A DNA stretch of 64,000 nucleotides from Rhizobium redzepovicii (lineage in GTDB: Bacteria; Pseudomonadota; Alphaproteobacteria; Rhizobiales; Rhizobiaceae): contig NZ_JAILYH010000010.1 of the NCBI RefSeq assembly GCF_019793435.1, positions 1 through 64,000 on the forward strand, in the 5' to 3' direction. The stretch's first letter is position 1, and every line of letters begins with the position of its first letter. The notes under the pieces were generated by a model. The model was not told the origin of the DNA, searched no databases, and worked only from the letters and a program-made list of their open reading frames with translations. The translations under genes were made by a program, and so were the position numbers. Shown one piece after another: positions 53,315 through 62,226 of the stretch.

Positions 53315-54187
53315 TTAAGCCGCCTTGTTTTCGCCGCCTGGGTTCATCATTTCCTGTTCGACCGCATCGATGGATGGACGCTCGTAAGCCGAGATCGTCT
53401 TGCGGCCGTATTCGAGAGCGACCTGCGGAACTGAGCCGTTCATGTAGGCAAGCAGCGTCTGCTTGACGATGACGTAGAGGCGGTGCTGCTTGTTGCGCAC
53501 GATCTTGATCTGGGAGACCAGCGGCGAGCAGACGCAGTAGGACAGGAGGATGCCGAGGAAGGTGCCGACCAGCGCCGAGCCGATCAGGTGACCGAGCACT
53601 TCGGGCGAATCGTTGATGTGAGCCATCGCCTTGATGACGCCGAGAACCGCCGCGACGATACCGATCGCCGGGAAGGAATCGCCCATGATCTGGATCGCGT
53701 GGTAGGGCTTCATCTTGTCGTGCATGATGGTGTTGAGCTCTTCGTCCATCAGCGCTTCGATTTCGTGGCTGCGGGCGTTGCCGATGATGATCAGGCGCAC
53801 ATAGTCGCAGATGAAGGCCGTCAATTCCTTGTTCTTCAGAACGGTGGGGGCCGACTGGAAGATCGTCGATTCTGCCGGATTGTCGATATGGGCTTCGATT
53901 TCGTTTCGCGACTTGGTGCGCAGGTCGCGCATCAAGGAATAGAGCACGCCGAGCGTATCGAGATAATTGCGTTCCTTCGGCACGGCGTGCTTGAAGGCTT
54001 CGCCGAGCGCTTTGCCGGAATCCTTCACCACCTTCATCGGGTTCGCCATGATGAAGCTGCCGAGACCGGCGCCGCCGATGATCACGAATTCGAAGGGCTG
54101 GAATAGCGCGTCCACGTGGCCGCCCATTGCCATGAAGCTGCCGATGACACAGCCGCAAGTCACTATAAATCCGATAATGATATTCAT
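53315..54187 (-). CDS. motA: Flagellar motor stator protein MotA
   Basis: This 290-residue stator protein begins MNIIIGFIVTCGCVIGSFMAMGG and has four membrane segments. A large cytoplasmic loop lies between helices 2 and 3, and GIVAAVLGVIKAMAHI and LVGTFLGILLSYCVCSPL are helices 3 and 4. It would form the proton channel with MotB, which is not encoded in this window. It heads the leftward motA-fliM-fliN-fliG-flhB transcript, divergent from flgF. Confidence 0.96.
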   Translation of the reverse strand: MNIIIGFIVTCGCVIGSFMAMGGHVDALFQPFEFVIIGGAGLGSFIMANPMKVVKDSGKALGEAFKHAVPKERNYLDTLGVLYSLMRDLRTKSRNEIEAHIDNPAESTIFQSAPTVLKNKELTAFICDYVRLIIIGNARSHEIEALMDEELNTIMHDKMKPYHAIQIMGDSFPAIGIVAAVLGVIKAMAHINDSPEVLGHLIGSALVGTFLGILLSYCVCSPLVSQIKIVRNKQHRLYVIVKQTLLAYMNGSVPQVALEYGRKTISAYERPSIDAVEQEMMNPGGENKAA

Positions 54188-54441
54188 CGTCAGCCCAATC
54201 TGAACGTTACTTTTCTCTAAGACGGTTAGGGTTTCTGCCTTGCGTGAGGCTGATGAACGGGCCGCGCGCCAGGCATTTCCGCGTGCCAGCTTCGCGCAAG
54301 CATCTGGCGTCAGTCTTAAGGAGACGAATGGGTGCCCGCACCCGTTTCTGAGATGCCGCCTCAGCGAAATCCCGGCCGAACCTCATAAGACGACGCCCGG
54401 TTTTTCGTTCCGTTCATCGCCAATGCTTGGAGCCTACCGAC

Positions 54442-55176
54442 ATGCAATCCGGTCTTTATGTTTCTCTGTCGTCGCAGATGGCTCTCGAAAAGCGCCTGAA
54501 CACCATCGCAGACAACATGGCGAACGTGAACACGACCGGTTTTCGCGCCACCGAGGTGAAGTTCGACGAGATGGTGGCGGCAACCAAGAACAAGCTGAAC
54601 ACCAAGGTCGCCTTCGTTTCCCAAGGCAATGACTATCTGAACGAGTCAAACGGCGAGCTGCAGCACACCGGCAACATGCTTGATTTCGCCATCAAGGGTG
54701 ATGCCTGGTTCTCGCTCGATACGCCCGCTGGCCGCGTGCTGACGAGGGACGGCCGCTTCACCCTAAAGGATACCGGCGAACTGGTTTCGATCCGCGGATA
54801 TCCCGTTCTCGACGCCGGCGGCGCGCCGATCCAGCTCAACTCCAAAGGCGGCGAGCCGGCCGTCGGCACCGACGGCATCATCTATCAGGGTGACCGCCAG
54901 GTCGGATCGCTCGGCCTGTTCGAGGCCGATATCAGCAAGGGTTATCTGCGCTACGAAAACAGCGGCATCATGACCACCGACCAGCCGCGCGCCGTCGTCG
55001 ACCGCTTCAATGTCGGTGTCGAGCAGGGTTATCTCGAAAACTCTAACGTCAACGCCATGCGCGAGATTACCCAGCTGATCGAAGTCAACCGCGCCTTCGA
55101 AAGCGTCTCGTCGTTGATGCGCGACAGCGAGGATTCCTTCAAGGAAGCCGTCCAGACGCTTGGGGGTAGCCGCTAA
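54442..55176 (+). CDS. flgF: Flagellar basal-body rod protein FlgF
   Basis: This 244-residue proximal rod protein has the rod N-motif (LNTIADNMANVNTTGFRATEVKFDEM) and the C-motif (LENSNVNAMREITQLIEVNRAFESVSSLM). The start at 54442 gives MQSGLYVSLSSQ, as in FlgF. The TAA stop at 55174-55176 lies within the type B repeat that follows, so the repeat supplies the stop codon. Confidence 0.95.
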   Translation: MQSGLYVSLSSQMALEKRLNTIADNMANVNTTGFRATEVKFDEMVAATKNKLNTKVAFVSQGNDYLNESNGELQHTGNMLDFAIKGDAWFSLDTPAGRVLTRDGRFTLKDTGELVSIRGYPVLDAGGAPIQLNSKGGEPAVGTDGIIYQGDRQVGSLGLFEADISKGYLRYENSGIMTTDQPRAVVDRFNVGVEQGYLENSNVNAMREITQLIEVNRAFESVSSLMRDSEDSFKEAVQTLGGSR

Positions 55177-55250
55177 TGCATGTCGCCCAAAAGTGTGCAG
55201 CGGTTTTGGGAGGACGACATGCATAAGAACAGAGATCGAAAATGCGTCGT
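55172..55250. repeat. RIME-like intergenic repeat, type B copy 3 (degenerate right half)
   Basis: GCTAATGCATGTCGCCCAAA, GTGCAGCGGTTTTGGG and GACGACATGCAT match the copy at 50442 closely, while the right half is eroded (AATGCGTCGTATTTTCGG). It separates flgF from fliI and supplies the flgF stop codon. Confidence 0.8.
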
Positions 55251-55271
55251 ATTTTCGGGTGGGATTGAAGC

Positions 55272-56669
55272 ATGAGCACCACGCTGCTGTCCGAGGACGG
55301 TCTTTCCCCGAAGCTGGCGCATCTGGCAGGCCTCGTCGAGCGATACGCATCGCCGGAGTTTTCGGTTGCCCATGGCGGTCGCGTGCAGACCATCGCTGCC
55401 GGTCACTACACGGTTCGCGGTCTTTCCCGCCATGTTCGCCTCGGCGAGTTCGTCGCCCATAAATCGGCAACCGGCATCCATTTGGGCGAGGTCGTTCGCG
55501 TCGAGCCTGATCTGATCTATGTCTGCCCGATCGAGCCAGGCGAGCCGATCGGCATCCACGATACCGTCATCCGCAAGGGCGCCTTCCGCATCTCCCCGTC
55601 GGACAGCTGGTGCGGGCGCACCGTCAACTCGCTCTGCGAGCCGATCGACGGACTGGGCCCGATCGCCGAGGGCCTCGACCGCCGCTCGATCTCCAATACC
55701 GCGCCGCCCTCGATGACCCGTAAGCGTGTCGAGGCCGGCTTCAAGACCGGCGTGCGCGCCATCGACATCTTTTCGCCGCTCTGCCTCGGGCAGCGCCTCG
55801 GCATCTTCGCCGGCTCCGGCGTCGGTAAGTCGACGCTTCTGTCCATGCTCGCCCGCGCCGATGCCTTCGACAAGGTCGTCATTGCGCTTGTCGGCGAGCG
55901 CGGCCGCGAGGTGCGCGAATTCATCGAGGATACGCTCGGCAGCAATATGAAGAAGGCGATCGCCGTCGTCGCCACCAGCGACGAGAGCCCGATGCTGCGC
56001 AAGATGGCGCCGCTGACGGCGGTCACCATCGCCGAGCATTTCCGCGACAAGGGTGAGAACGTCCTGTTCATCGTCGACAGCGTCACGCGTTTCGCCCATG
56101 CGATCCGCGAGGTGGCGACCGCCTCCGGCGAGCCGCCGATTGCCCGCGGCTACCCGGCTTCCGTCTTCACCGAGCTGCCGCGCCTGTTGGAGCGCGCCGG
56201 TCCCGGTCCCGAGGGCGCCGGCACAATCACCGCGATCATCTCGATCCTCGTCGACGGCGACAACCACAACGACCCGATCGCCGATTCGACGCGCGGCATT
56301 CTCGATGGTCATATCGTCCTGCAGCGCAGTCTCGCCGAAGAAGGGCGTTATCCGCCGATCGATCCGCTCGCCTCGATCTCGCGTCTTGCCCGCAAGGCCT
56401 GGACGCCGGACCAGGAAAAGCTGGTGTCGCGGCTGAAGGTGCTGATCCACCGCTTCGAGGAAACGCGCGACCTGCGCCTGATCGGCGGTTACCGCCAGGG
56501 CGCCGATCCCGATCTCGACATGGCGGTCAAGCAGGTCCCGATCATTTACGACGTCCTGAAACAGTCGCCGGGCGATCGCAACTCGCCCGATGCCTTTGCC
56601 GATCTCGCCAGCGCCCTCAAGGCTGCAGCCGGTGTCGGCAATCAGGGCGGAGCCATCCAGAGGAGATAG
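55272..56669 (+). CDS. fliI: Flagellum-specific export ATPase FliI
   Basis: This 465-residue AAA-type ATPase powers flagellar export. The Walker A is GSGVGKST (near residue 180), Walker B lies in NVLFIVDSVTRFAHA, and the F1-like beta-subunit fold is visible throughout (ALVGERGREVREFIED; RGILDGHIVLQRSLAE). The N-terminal FliH-binding region is short. Start at 55272 follows GGGATTGAAGC. Confidence 0.96.
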   Translation: MSTTLLSEDGLSPKLAHLAGLVERYASPEFSVAHGGRVQTIAAGHYTVRGLSRHVRLGEFVAHKSATGIHLGEVVRVEPDLIYVCPIEPGEPIGIHDTVIRKGAFRISPSDSWCGRTVNSLCEPIDGLGPIAEGLDRRSISNTAPPSMTRKRVEAGFKTGVRAIDIFSPLCLGQRLGIFAGSGVGKSTLLSMLARADAFDKVVIALVGERGREVREFIEDTLGSNMKKAIAVVATSDESPMLRKMAPLTAVTIAEHFRDKGENVLFIVDSVTRFAHAIREVATASGEPPIARGYPASVFTELPRLLERAGPGPEGAGTITAIISILVDGDNHNDPIADSTRGILDGHIVLQRSLAEEGRYPPIDPLASISRLARKAWTPDQEKLVSRLKVLIHRFEETRDLRLIGGYRQGADPDLDMAVKQVPIIYDVLKQSPGDRNSPDAFADLASALKAAAGVGNQGGAIQRR

Positions 56670-56671
56670 AT

Positions 56672-57214
56672 GTGGCTGAATTCGACGACGAACGCATCGC
56701 TTCCCCGAAGCAGCGCGGGAAGGCCGCCCGCTTGGATCGGTTTCTGACCTTTGCCGGCCTGGCGCTTGCCGGCGCCTCTGCGTTCTTTCCCTGGTATGTT
56801 TTCTTCAATGAAGACAAATTCGGCATCAATGTCGCCGCCAGCGACAATTCGCGCGAACTGCCGGATTGGCCGGCGCGCAATGTCTTCAGCGTCTCGCCGC
56901 TGGCCATGGTCAACAAGAACGAGCCGGACAAGAAGGCGCCGCCGATCGATCCGCTGACGACGGCGACGGTCTCCGACCTCGGCAAGGAGCGCGAGGGCCG
57001 CCCCATCCTGGAGGATCAGCCCTTTCCCGGCAAGTCGTCCTTCCGCCTGCTGCACGTCTCCAATGGGCGGGCGCTGATCGAGGATACCTCCGGCATGTAT
57101 GTGGTGCGCGTCGGCTCGATACTGCCGGATCAGAGCCGCCTTGCGACAATCGAACAGCGCGGGGGCAAGTGGATGATCGTCACCTCCAAGGGTGAGACCT
57201 ACCAGAACAACTGA
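56672..57214 (+). CDS. Conserved membrane-anchored protein of the rhizobial flagellar cluster
   Basis: This 180-residue protein begins with GTG (MAEFDDERIASPKQRGKAARLDRFLTFAGLALAGASAFFPWYVFF). It has a charged N-terminus, one membrane helix near residues 26-46 and a periplasmic region ending NGRALIEDTSGMYVVRVGSILPDQSRLATIEQRGG, which resembles a small beta domain. A gene of this type sits between fliI and flgB in rhizobial motility clusters. Function unknown; it starts two bases after fliI. Confidence 0.75.
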   Translation: MAEFDDERIASPKQRGKAARLDRFLTFAGLALAGASAFFPWYVFFNEDKFGINVAASDNSRELPDWPARNVFSVSPLAMVNKNEPDKKAPPIDPLTTATVSDLGKEREGRPILEDQPFPGKSSFRLLHVSNGRALIEDTSGMYVVRVGSILPDQSRLATIEQRGGKWMIVTSKGETYQNN

Positions 57215-57241
57215 ACCTGTCGGCCAACGCCGGAGGCAATG

Positions 57242-57280
57242 GAGGCTCCGCCGCGAACCGGCCGGGGCCTCGGTTTTTTT
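57242..57280 (+). terminator. Possible rho-independent terminator before flgB
   Basis: GAGGC (57242-57246) pairs with GCCTC (57267-57271) around a GC-rich inner part (TCCGCC, CCGGCCGG), followed by GGTTTTTTT. The stem is imperfect. If active, flgB would start a new transcript. Confidence 0.55.
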
Positions 57281-57381
57281 GGGGCCCCCCGCTCGCCGAA
57301 AAGCGCCTTGAAACCTGAACTCCCGTAAGTCCCACGCAAGATTACCGCAATAGGTTGGGGACAGTAAAAACGGAGAGTCTC

Positions 57382-57774
57382 ATGCAACCGATCCAACTTT
57401 TCGACTTGGCTTCGCGACAGGCGGAATGGCTGACGATCCGTCAGCAGGTTGTTGCCGGCAACATCGCGAATGCCAATACTCCGAAGTTCCGCGCCAAGGA
57501 CGTCACGCCCTTCGACGCCGTGCTCGACAAATCAGACATCACCATGGCGCGCACCAATCCGGCCCATCTCAGCGGCAATGATTTCAGCGCCAGCGGCGAT
57601 ATCGACGTCAAGGACGCCTCACTCGACCAGGAAATCGGCGTCCAGGAATCCGGCAACACGGTCGGTCTGGCCGAGGAGCTTTCCAAGTCCGGCGATATCA
57701 AGCGCCAATACGATCTGAATACCTCGCTGGTCAGTTCCTTCAACCGCATGATGCTGATGACCGTCAGGAAGTAA
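57382..57774 (+). CDS. flgB: Flagellar basal-body rod protein FlgB
   Basis: This 130-residue rod protein begins MQPIQLFDLASRQAEWLTIRQQVVAGNIANANTPKF, the FlgB N-motif, and ends LNTSLVSSFNRMMLMTVRK. CGGAGAG precedes the ATG at 57382; a frame from 57355 is unlikely. It forms part of the proximal rod with FlgC and FlgF. Confidence 0.95.
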   Translation: MQPIQLFDLASRQAEWLTIRQQVVAGNIANANTPKFRAKDVTPFDAVLDKSDITMARTNPAHLSGNDFSASGDIDVKDASLDQEIGVQESGNTVGLAEELSKSGDIKRQYDLNTSLVSSFNRMMLMTVRK

Positions 57775-57779
57775 AAGTC

Positions 57780-58196
57780 ATGGATCCGCTTTCAGCAGCA
57801 ATGAAAATCGCCGGTTCCGGGCTCGAGGCGCAGTCGACGCGCCTGCGCATCGTTTCGGAAAACATCGCCAACGCCCGCTCGACCGGTGACACGCCCGGTG
57901 CCGACCCCTATCGCCGCAAGACCATCACCTTCGGCCAACAGATGGATCGTGTGAGCGGCGTCGAGACGGTCGACGTCAAGAAGGTCGGCGTCGACGAAGG
58001 CGACTTCAGCACCGAATTCGACCCCAGCAATCCGGCTGCGGACCAGAAGGGCGTCGTCAAGCTGCCGAACGTCAACATCCTGGTCGAGATGGCCGACATG
58101 CGCGAAGCCAACCGCTCGTATGACGCCAATCTGCAGACCATCAAGCAGACCCGCGATCTCATCTCCTCCACGATCGATCTCCTGAAGAGCCAATAA
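57780..58196 (+). CDS. flgC: Flagellar basal-body rod protein FlgC
   Basis: This 138-residue rod protein has the N-motif LRIVSENIANARSTGDTPGADPYRRK and the C-motif VEMADMREANRSYDANLQTIKQTRDLISSTIDLL. It begins five bases after flgB and is followed two bases later by fliE. Confidence 0.96.
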   Translation: MDPLSAAMKIAGSGLEAQSTRLRIVSENIANARSTGDTPGADPYRRKTITFGQQMDRVSGVETVDVKKVGVDEGDFSTEFDPSNPAADQKGVVKLPNVNILVEMADMREANRSYDANLQTIKQTRDLISSTIDLLKSQ

Positions 58197-58198
58197 TA

Positions 58199-58540
58199 AT
58201 GATCAGCAGCGTCCAGAATGTCAGCAACCTTTCGATGACCCGTGCGCTCGGCGCCGTCGACACCGAAAATTCGGCCTCGTCGTCTCCCGCCACCATGCCA
58301 GGCACCGCAGGTGCGGCCAATAATATGAGCTTCGCCTCCGTCATGGGCAACATGGCAAGCGACGCGGTCAGCAGCCTGAAGGGTGCGGAAAGCATGTCCT
58401 TTGCCGGGATCAAAGGCACGGCGACGACGCGTGAAGTCGTCGATTCCATGCTCCAGGCCGAGCAGACGCTGCAGACGGCGATCGCCATCCGCGACAAGGT
58501 CGTCTCGGCCTTTCTCGAAGTCACCAAGATGCAGATGTAA
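58199..58540 (+). CDS. fliE: Flagellar hook-basal body complex protein FliE
   Basis: This 113-residue protein joins the MS ring to the rod. The C-terminal half carries the FliE signature (VVDSMLQAEQTLQTAIAIRDKVVSAFLEVTKMQM). The N-terminal half is low in conservation, as is usual. ATG follows flgC closely. Confidence 0.94.
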   Translation: MISSVQNVSNLSMTRALGAVDTENSASSSPATMPGTAGAANNMSFASVMGNMASDAVSSLKGAESMSFAGIKGTATTREVVDSMLQAEQTLQTAIAIRDKVVSAFLEVTKMQM

Positions 58541-58559
58541 CTGATTTGAGGACGAACAC

Positions 58560-59348
58560 ATGAGAGCGCTCGCCATTGCAGCAACGGGCATGGATGCCCA
58601 GCAGACCAATCTGGAAGTCATCGCGAACAATATCGCCAACATCAATACGACGGGTTTCAAGCGCGCCCGCGCCGAATTCTCCGATCTTCTCTACCAGACC
58701 GAACGCGCCAAGGGCGTCGCCAACCGCGCCAACCAGGCCGTCGTTCCCGAAGGCGCCAATATCGGCCTCGGCGTCCAGACATCGGCGGTCCGCAACCTGC
58801 ATCTCCAAGGCGAACTGACCCAGACCGGCAACGACCTCGACGTGGCGCTGATCGGCAAGGGCTTCTTCCAGATCCAGTCGACCGACGGGACGACGCTTTA
58901 CACCCGCGCCGGCGCCTTCAACAAGAACGACCAGGGCCAGCTCGTCACCATCGACGGCTACGAGGTCCTGCCCGGTATCACCATCCCGACGGGCTCGACC
59001 GAGCTGACGATCAGCCGCTCCGGCCAGGTTTCGGCCAAATTGCCGGGTGCGGCGGATGCGACCGTGCTCGGCCAGTTGACGCTTGCCGACTTCGTCAACG
59101 AGGCTGGTCTCCAGCCGCTCGGCGACAATCTCTTCCAGGAAACGGCAGCCTCCGGCGAAGCCGTCGTGGGCAATCCTGACGAGGAAGGTTTCGCCTACAT
59201 GAAGCAGGGCTATCTGGAATCGTCGAACGTCGATCCGGTGAAGGAAATCACCGAGCTGATCTCGGCCCAGCGCGCTTACGAGATGAATTCCAAGGTGATC
59301 ACCACCGCTGATGAAATGGCCTCCATCGTCAGCAAGAACCTGAAGTAA
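58560..59348 (+). CDS. flgG: Flagellar distal rod protein FlgG
   Basis: This 262-residue distal rod protein begins MRALAIAATGMDAQQTNLEVIANNIANINTTGFKRARAEF, the FlgG N-motif, and ends LISAQRAYEMNSKVITTADEMASIVSKNLK. The long central FlgG-specific sequence is present. Length is typical. Confidence 0.97.
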   Translation: MRALAIAATGMDAQQTNLEVIANNIANINTTGFKRARAEFSDLLYQTERAKGVANRANQAVVPEGANIGLGVQTSAVRNLHLQGELTQTGNDLDVALIGKGFFQIQSTDGTTLYTRAGAFNKNDQGQLVTIDGYEVLPGITIPTGSTELTISRSGQVSAKLPGAADATVLGQLTLADFVNEAGLQPLGDNLFQETAASGEAVVGNPDEEGFAYMKQGYLESSNVDPVKEITELISAQRAYEMNSKVITTADEMASIVSKNLK

Positions 59349-59364
59349 AGGGAAGGGCCGAAAC

Positions 59365-59847
59365 ATGATGTTTTGCCGGGCAGGACACATCTCAGGATGG
59401 GTGGCGGCAGCCACGATCGCAGTCACGGGCATTTTCTTGCCCGCGGACGTGGATGCCGGCATGGGTTATGCCGTCGTCCCGACGACGATCATCTACCCCG
59501 GCGACACATTGTCGGCCAGCCAGCTTCAGGAGGTCGAGGTCACCAACCCCAACCTTTCCGGCGATTTCGCCAAATCCATCTCCCAGGTCGAAGGCCTGGT
59601 CTCCAAGCGCACGCTTTTGCCGGGCCGCACGATTTCGGTTTCGGGTCTGCGTGAGCCCTATACGGTGACCCGCGGTTCTTCGATCCGCCTGGTCTTCTCG
59701 CTCGGTGCGATGACCATCTCAGCCGCCGGCTCGCCGCTCGAAGACGGCGCCACAGGGCAGCTGATCCGCGCGCGCAATATGGATTCCGGCGTCATCGTCA
59801 GCGGCACGGTGCTTGCGGACGGCACGGTCCATGTGAGGGCAAAATGA
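59365..59847 (+). CDS. flgA: P-ring assembly chaperone FlgA
   Basis: This 160-residue periplasmic protein has a signal peptide (GWVAAATIAVTGIFLPADVDA) and the FlgA/SAF-like domain (LSASQLQEVEV; KRTLLPGRTISVSGLREPYTVTRGSSIRLVF; GQLIRARNMDSGVIVSGTV). It helps assemble FlgI in the periplasm. ATGs at 59365 and 59368 are both possible. Its stop overlaps flgI (ATGA). Confidence 0.93.
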   Translation: MMFCRAGHISGWVAAATIAVTGIFLPADVDAGMGYAVVPTTIIYPGDTLSASQLQEVEVTNPNLSGDFAKSISQVEGLVSKRTLLPGRTISVSGLREPYTVTRGSSIRLVFSLGAMTISAAGSPLEDGATGQLIRARNMDSGVIVSGTVLADGTVHVRAK

Positions 59848-60965
59848 AATTGTTCTTCCGGTTCTTGACCCTTGTCGCGGTGCTTGCCATGAACCTCGTC
59901 GACGTCGCGCCCGCCTGGGCGCTGACATCCCGCATCAAGGATATCGCCTCCCTTCAGGCCGGACGCGACAACCAGTTGATCGGCTACGGCCTGATCGTCG
60001 GCCTGCAGGGAACCGGCGACGGCTTCCGTGCTTCGCCTTTCACCGAGCAGTCGATGCGGGCTATGCTGCAGAATCTCGGCATCTCGACGCAGGGCGGCCA
60101 ATCCAACGCCAAGAACACGGCGGCCGTCATGGTCACCGCCAACCTGCCGCCCTTCGCAAGCCCCGGCAGCCGCATCGACGTAACGGTAAGCTCGCTCGGC
60201 GACGCAACATCGCTGCGCGGCGGCACACTCGTCATGACCTCGCTTTCCGGCGCGGACGGCCAGATCTACGCTGTCGCTCAGGGCGCTGCCATCGTCACCG
60301 GCTTCCAGGCCCAGGGCCAGGCGGCGACCGTGACCGAAGGTGTGACCACCGCCGGCCGCGTGCCCGGCGGCGCGATCATCGAACGTGAACTGCCGTCCCG
60401 CTTCAAGGACTCGGTCAATCTCGTCCTGCAGCTGCGCAATCCCGACTTCTCGACGGCGATCCGCATCGCCGACATCGTCAATGGTTATGCCTCAGCACGT
60501 TTCGGCGGCCCGGTCGCCGAAGCCAAGGATTCTCAGGAAGTGGTGATTCAGAAGCCGCGCACGGCCGATCTCACCCGGCTGATGGCCGACATCGAAAATC
60601 TCATCGTCGAAACCGATACGCCGGCCAAGGTTGTCATCAACGAGCGTACCGGAACGATCGTCATCGGCTCCGACGTCCGCGTCTCGCCGGTCGCCGTCAG
60701 CTACGGCACCCTGACGGTTCAGGTCACCGAGACGCCGCAGATCATCCAGCCCGAACCTTTCTCGCGTGGCCGCACCGCGGTCCAGCCGCAGACCGATATC
60801 GCCGCTGAGCAGACCGGCGGGCGCGTCGCGATCATCGACGGTCCCGACCTCAGGACCCTCGTTGCCGGCCTCAACAATATCGGCGTGAAGCCGGATGGCA
60901 TCATCGCCATTCTCCAGGGCATCAAGTCGGCGGGCGCCCTGCAGGCGGAGCTTGTGCTGCAATGA
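59844..60965 (+). CDS. flgI: Flagellar P-ring protein FlgI
   Basis: This 373-residue periplasmic ring protein has a signal peptide (LFFRFLTLVAVLAMNLVDVAPAWA) and the FlgI signature SRIKDIASLQAGRDNQLIGYGLIVGLQGTGDG. The C-terminus GVKPDGIIAILQGIKSAGALQAELVLQ is also characteristic. It overlaps motE by ATGA. Confidence 0.97.
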   Translation: MKLFFRFLTLVAVLAMNLVDVAPAWALTSRIKDIASLQAGRDNQLIGYGLIVGLQGTGDGFRASPFTEQSMRAMLQNLGISTQGGQSNAKNTAAVMVTANLPPFASPGSRIDVTVSSLGDATSLRGGTLVMTSLSGADGQIYAVAQGAAIVTGFQAQGQAATVTEGVTTAGRVPGGAIIERELPSRFKDSVNLVLQLRNPDFSTAIRIADIVNGYASARFGGPVAEAKDSQEVVIQKPRTADLTRLMADIENLIVETDTPAKVVINERTGTIVIGSDVRVSPVAVSYGTLTVQVTETPQIIQPEPFSRGRTAVQPQTDIAAEQTGGRVAIIDGPDLRTLVAGLNNIGVKPDGIIAILQGIKSAGALQAELVLQ

Positions 60966-61501
60966 TAAAGATCATCAAAGACATGACGGTCCTGCAATTG
61001 GCGCGCCGGCTGGCGCTGCCGGCAGCAGGCCTCGTCCTTCTGTCGATCCCGGGCGCCTTCGCGCAGGAGCATGCGCCGGCGGGCGACATCACCTCCCAGG
61101 ACGAAGTCAAGCAGTTCTGCACCAACATTGCCGACCCCGCCCGCGACCAGCGTTACCTCCTGCAGAAGCAGGAGCTGGAAAAGCTTCGCGCCGACATCGA
61201 CGCCCGCATGGCGGAGATGGATAAGCGCAAGGCCGAGTACCAGGACTGGCTGAAGCGGCGCGACGATTTCCTGAAGCAAGCGGAAGCCGGCCTCACTGAA
61301 ATCTACAAGAAGATGAAGCCGGATTCGGCCGCACTGCAACTACAGGACATGAAGATCGAGGTGGCCTCCGCCGTGATCATGCGGCTCGGCCCGCGTCAGT
61401 CGAGCCTCATCCTCAACGAGATGGACCCGAAGAAGGCCGCGGCCATCGCCAGCGTCATCGCCAGTGCGTCCGATCCCAATACGTCGAAGGATCCTTCATG
61501 A
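60962..61501 (+). CDS. motE: MotE, periplasmic chaperone for MotC
   Basis: This 179-residue protein has a signal-like N-terminus (LALPAAGLVLLSIPGAFA) and a coiled-coil middle (YLLQKQELEKLRADIDARMAEMDKRKAEY). The C-terminal helical domain (LQLQDMKIEVASAVIMRLGPRQSSLILNEMDPKKAAAIASVI) is a MgtE-N-like fold. The same position in Sinorhizobium holds MotE, which protects the motor protein MotC. MotC itself is outside the window. ATGA overlaps on both sides. Confidence 0.9.
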   Translation: MIKIIKDMTVLQLARRLALPAAGLVLLSIPGAFAQEHAPAGDITSQDEVKQFCTNIADPARDQRYLLQKQELEKLRADIDARMAEMDKRKAEYQDWLKRRDDFLKQAEAGLTEIYKKMKPDSAALQLQDMKIEVASAVIMRLGPRQSSLILNEMDPKKAAAIASVIASASDPNTSKDPS

Positions 61502-62214
61502 ATATGCGTTTCCCGGCCGCGATCGCCGCCCTCGCACTCCTTGCAGGTTGCCAGTCTCCGACGGCAGTCAGCGAGATCGGCCGCGCGCCCGCCATGAGCC
61601 CGATCGGCAGCGGCCTGGCCTATGGCCAGACGCCGCAGATGGCGCTTTATCCGAAGCAGCCGCGCGCCGTGGCGCAGGGTTATTCCCTGTGGAGCGATTC
61701 GCAGGCGGCGCTCTTCAAGGATGCGCGTGCGCTCAATGTCGGCGACATCCTGACCGTCGACATCCAGATCAACGACAAGGCCTCCTTCGACAACGAGACC
61801 AACCGCAGCCGCACCAATTCGAGCGGCATGAACTGGGACGTCAACGCCCAGATCTTCGGCTGGACGCCCGAGTCCAAGACCGACCTCACCTATGGTTCCG
61901 ACACCAGCACCGACGGCAAGGGCAAGATCGAGCGCACCGACAAGATCACCCTTCTGGTCGCCGCCGTCGTCACCGGCATTCTCGAAAACGGTAACCTCGT
62001 CATCTCGGGCTCGCAGGAAGTCCGTCTGAACCAGGAACTGCGCATCCTGAACGTCGCCGGTATCGTTCGCCCGCAGGACGTCAATGCCGACAACCAGATT
62101 TCCTACGACAAGATCGCCGAGGCCCGCATCTCCTACGGTGGCCGCGGCCGCCTGATGGAAGTACAGCAGCCTCCGCGCGGCCAGCAGGCCGTCGATCTTT
62201 TCTCGCCGCTTTGA
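61498..62214 (+). CDS. flgH: Flagellar L-ring lipoprotein FlgH
   Basis: This 238-residue outer-membrane lipoprotein has a lipobox LLAGC with the acylated Cys at residue 18. The FlgH domain follows (SLWSDSQAALFKDARALNVGDILTVDIQINDKASFDNETNRS; ENGNLVISGSQEVRLNQELRILNVAGIVRP). A start two codons later is also possible. The gene overlaps motE. Confidence 0.96.
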   Translation: MNMRFPAAIAALALLAGCQSPTAVSEIGRAPAMSPIGSGLAYGQTPQMALYPKQPRAVAQGYSLWSDSQAALFKDARALNVGDILTVDIQINDKASFDNETNRSRTNSSGMNWDVNAQIFGWTPESKTDLTYGSDTSTDGKGKIERTDKITLLVAAVVTGILENGNLVISGSQEVRLNQELRILNVAGIVRPQDVNADNQISYDKIAEARISYGGRGRLMEVQQPPRGQQAVDLFSPL

Positions 62215-62226
62215 GGCTGAACGACG

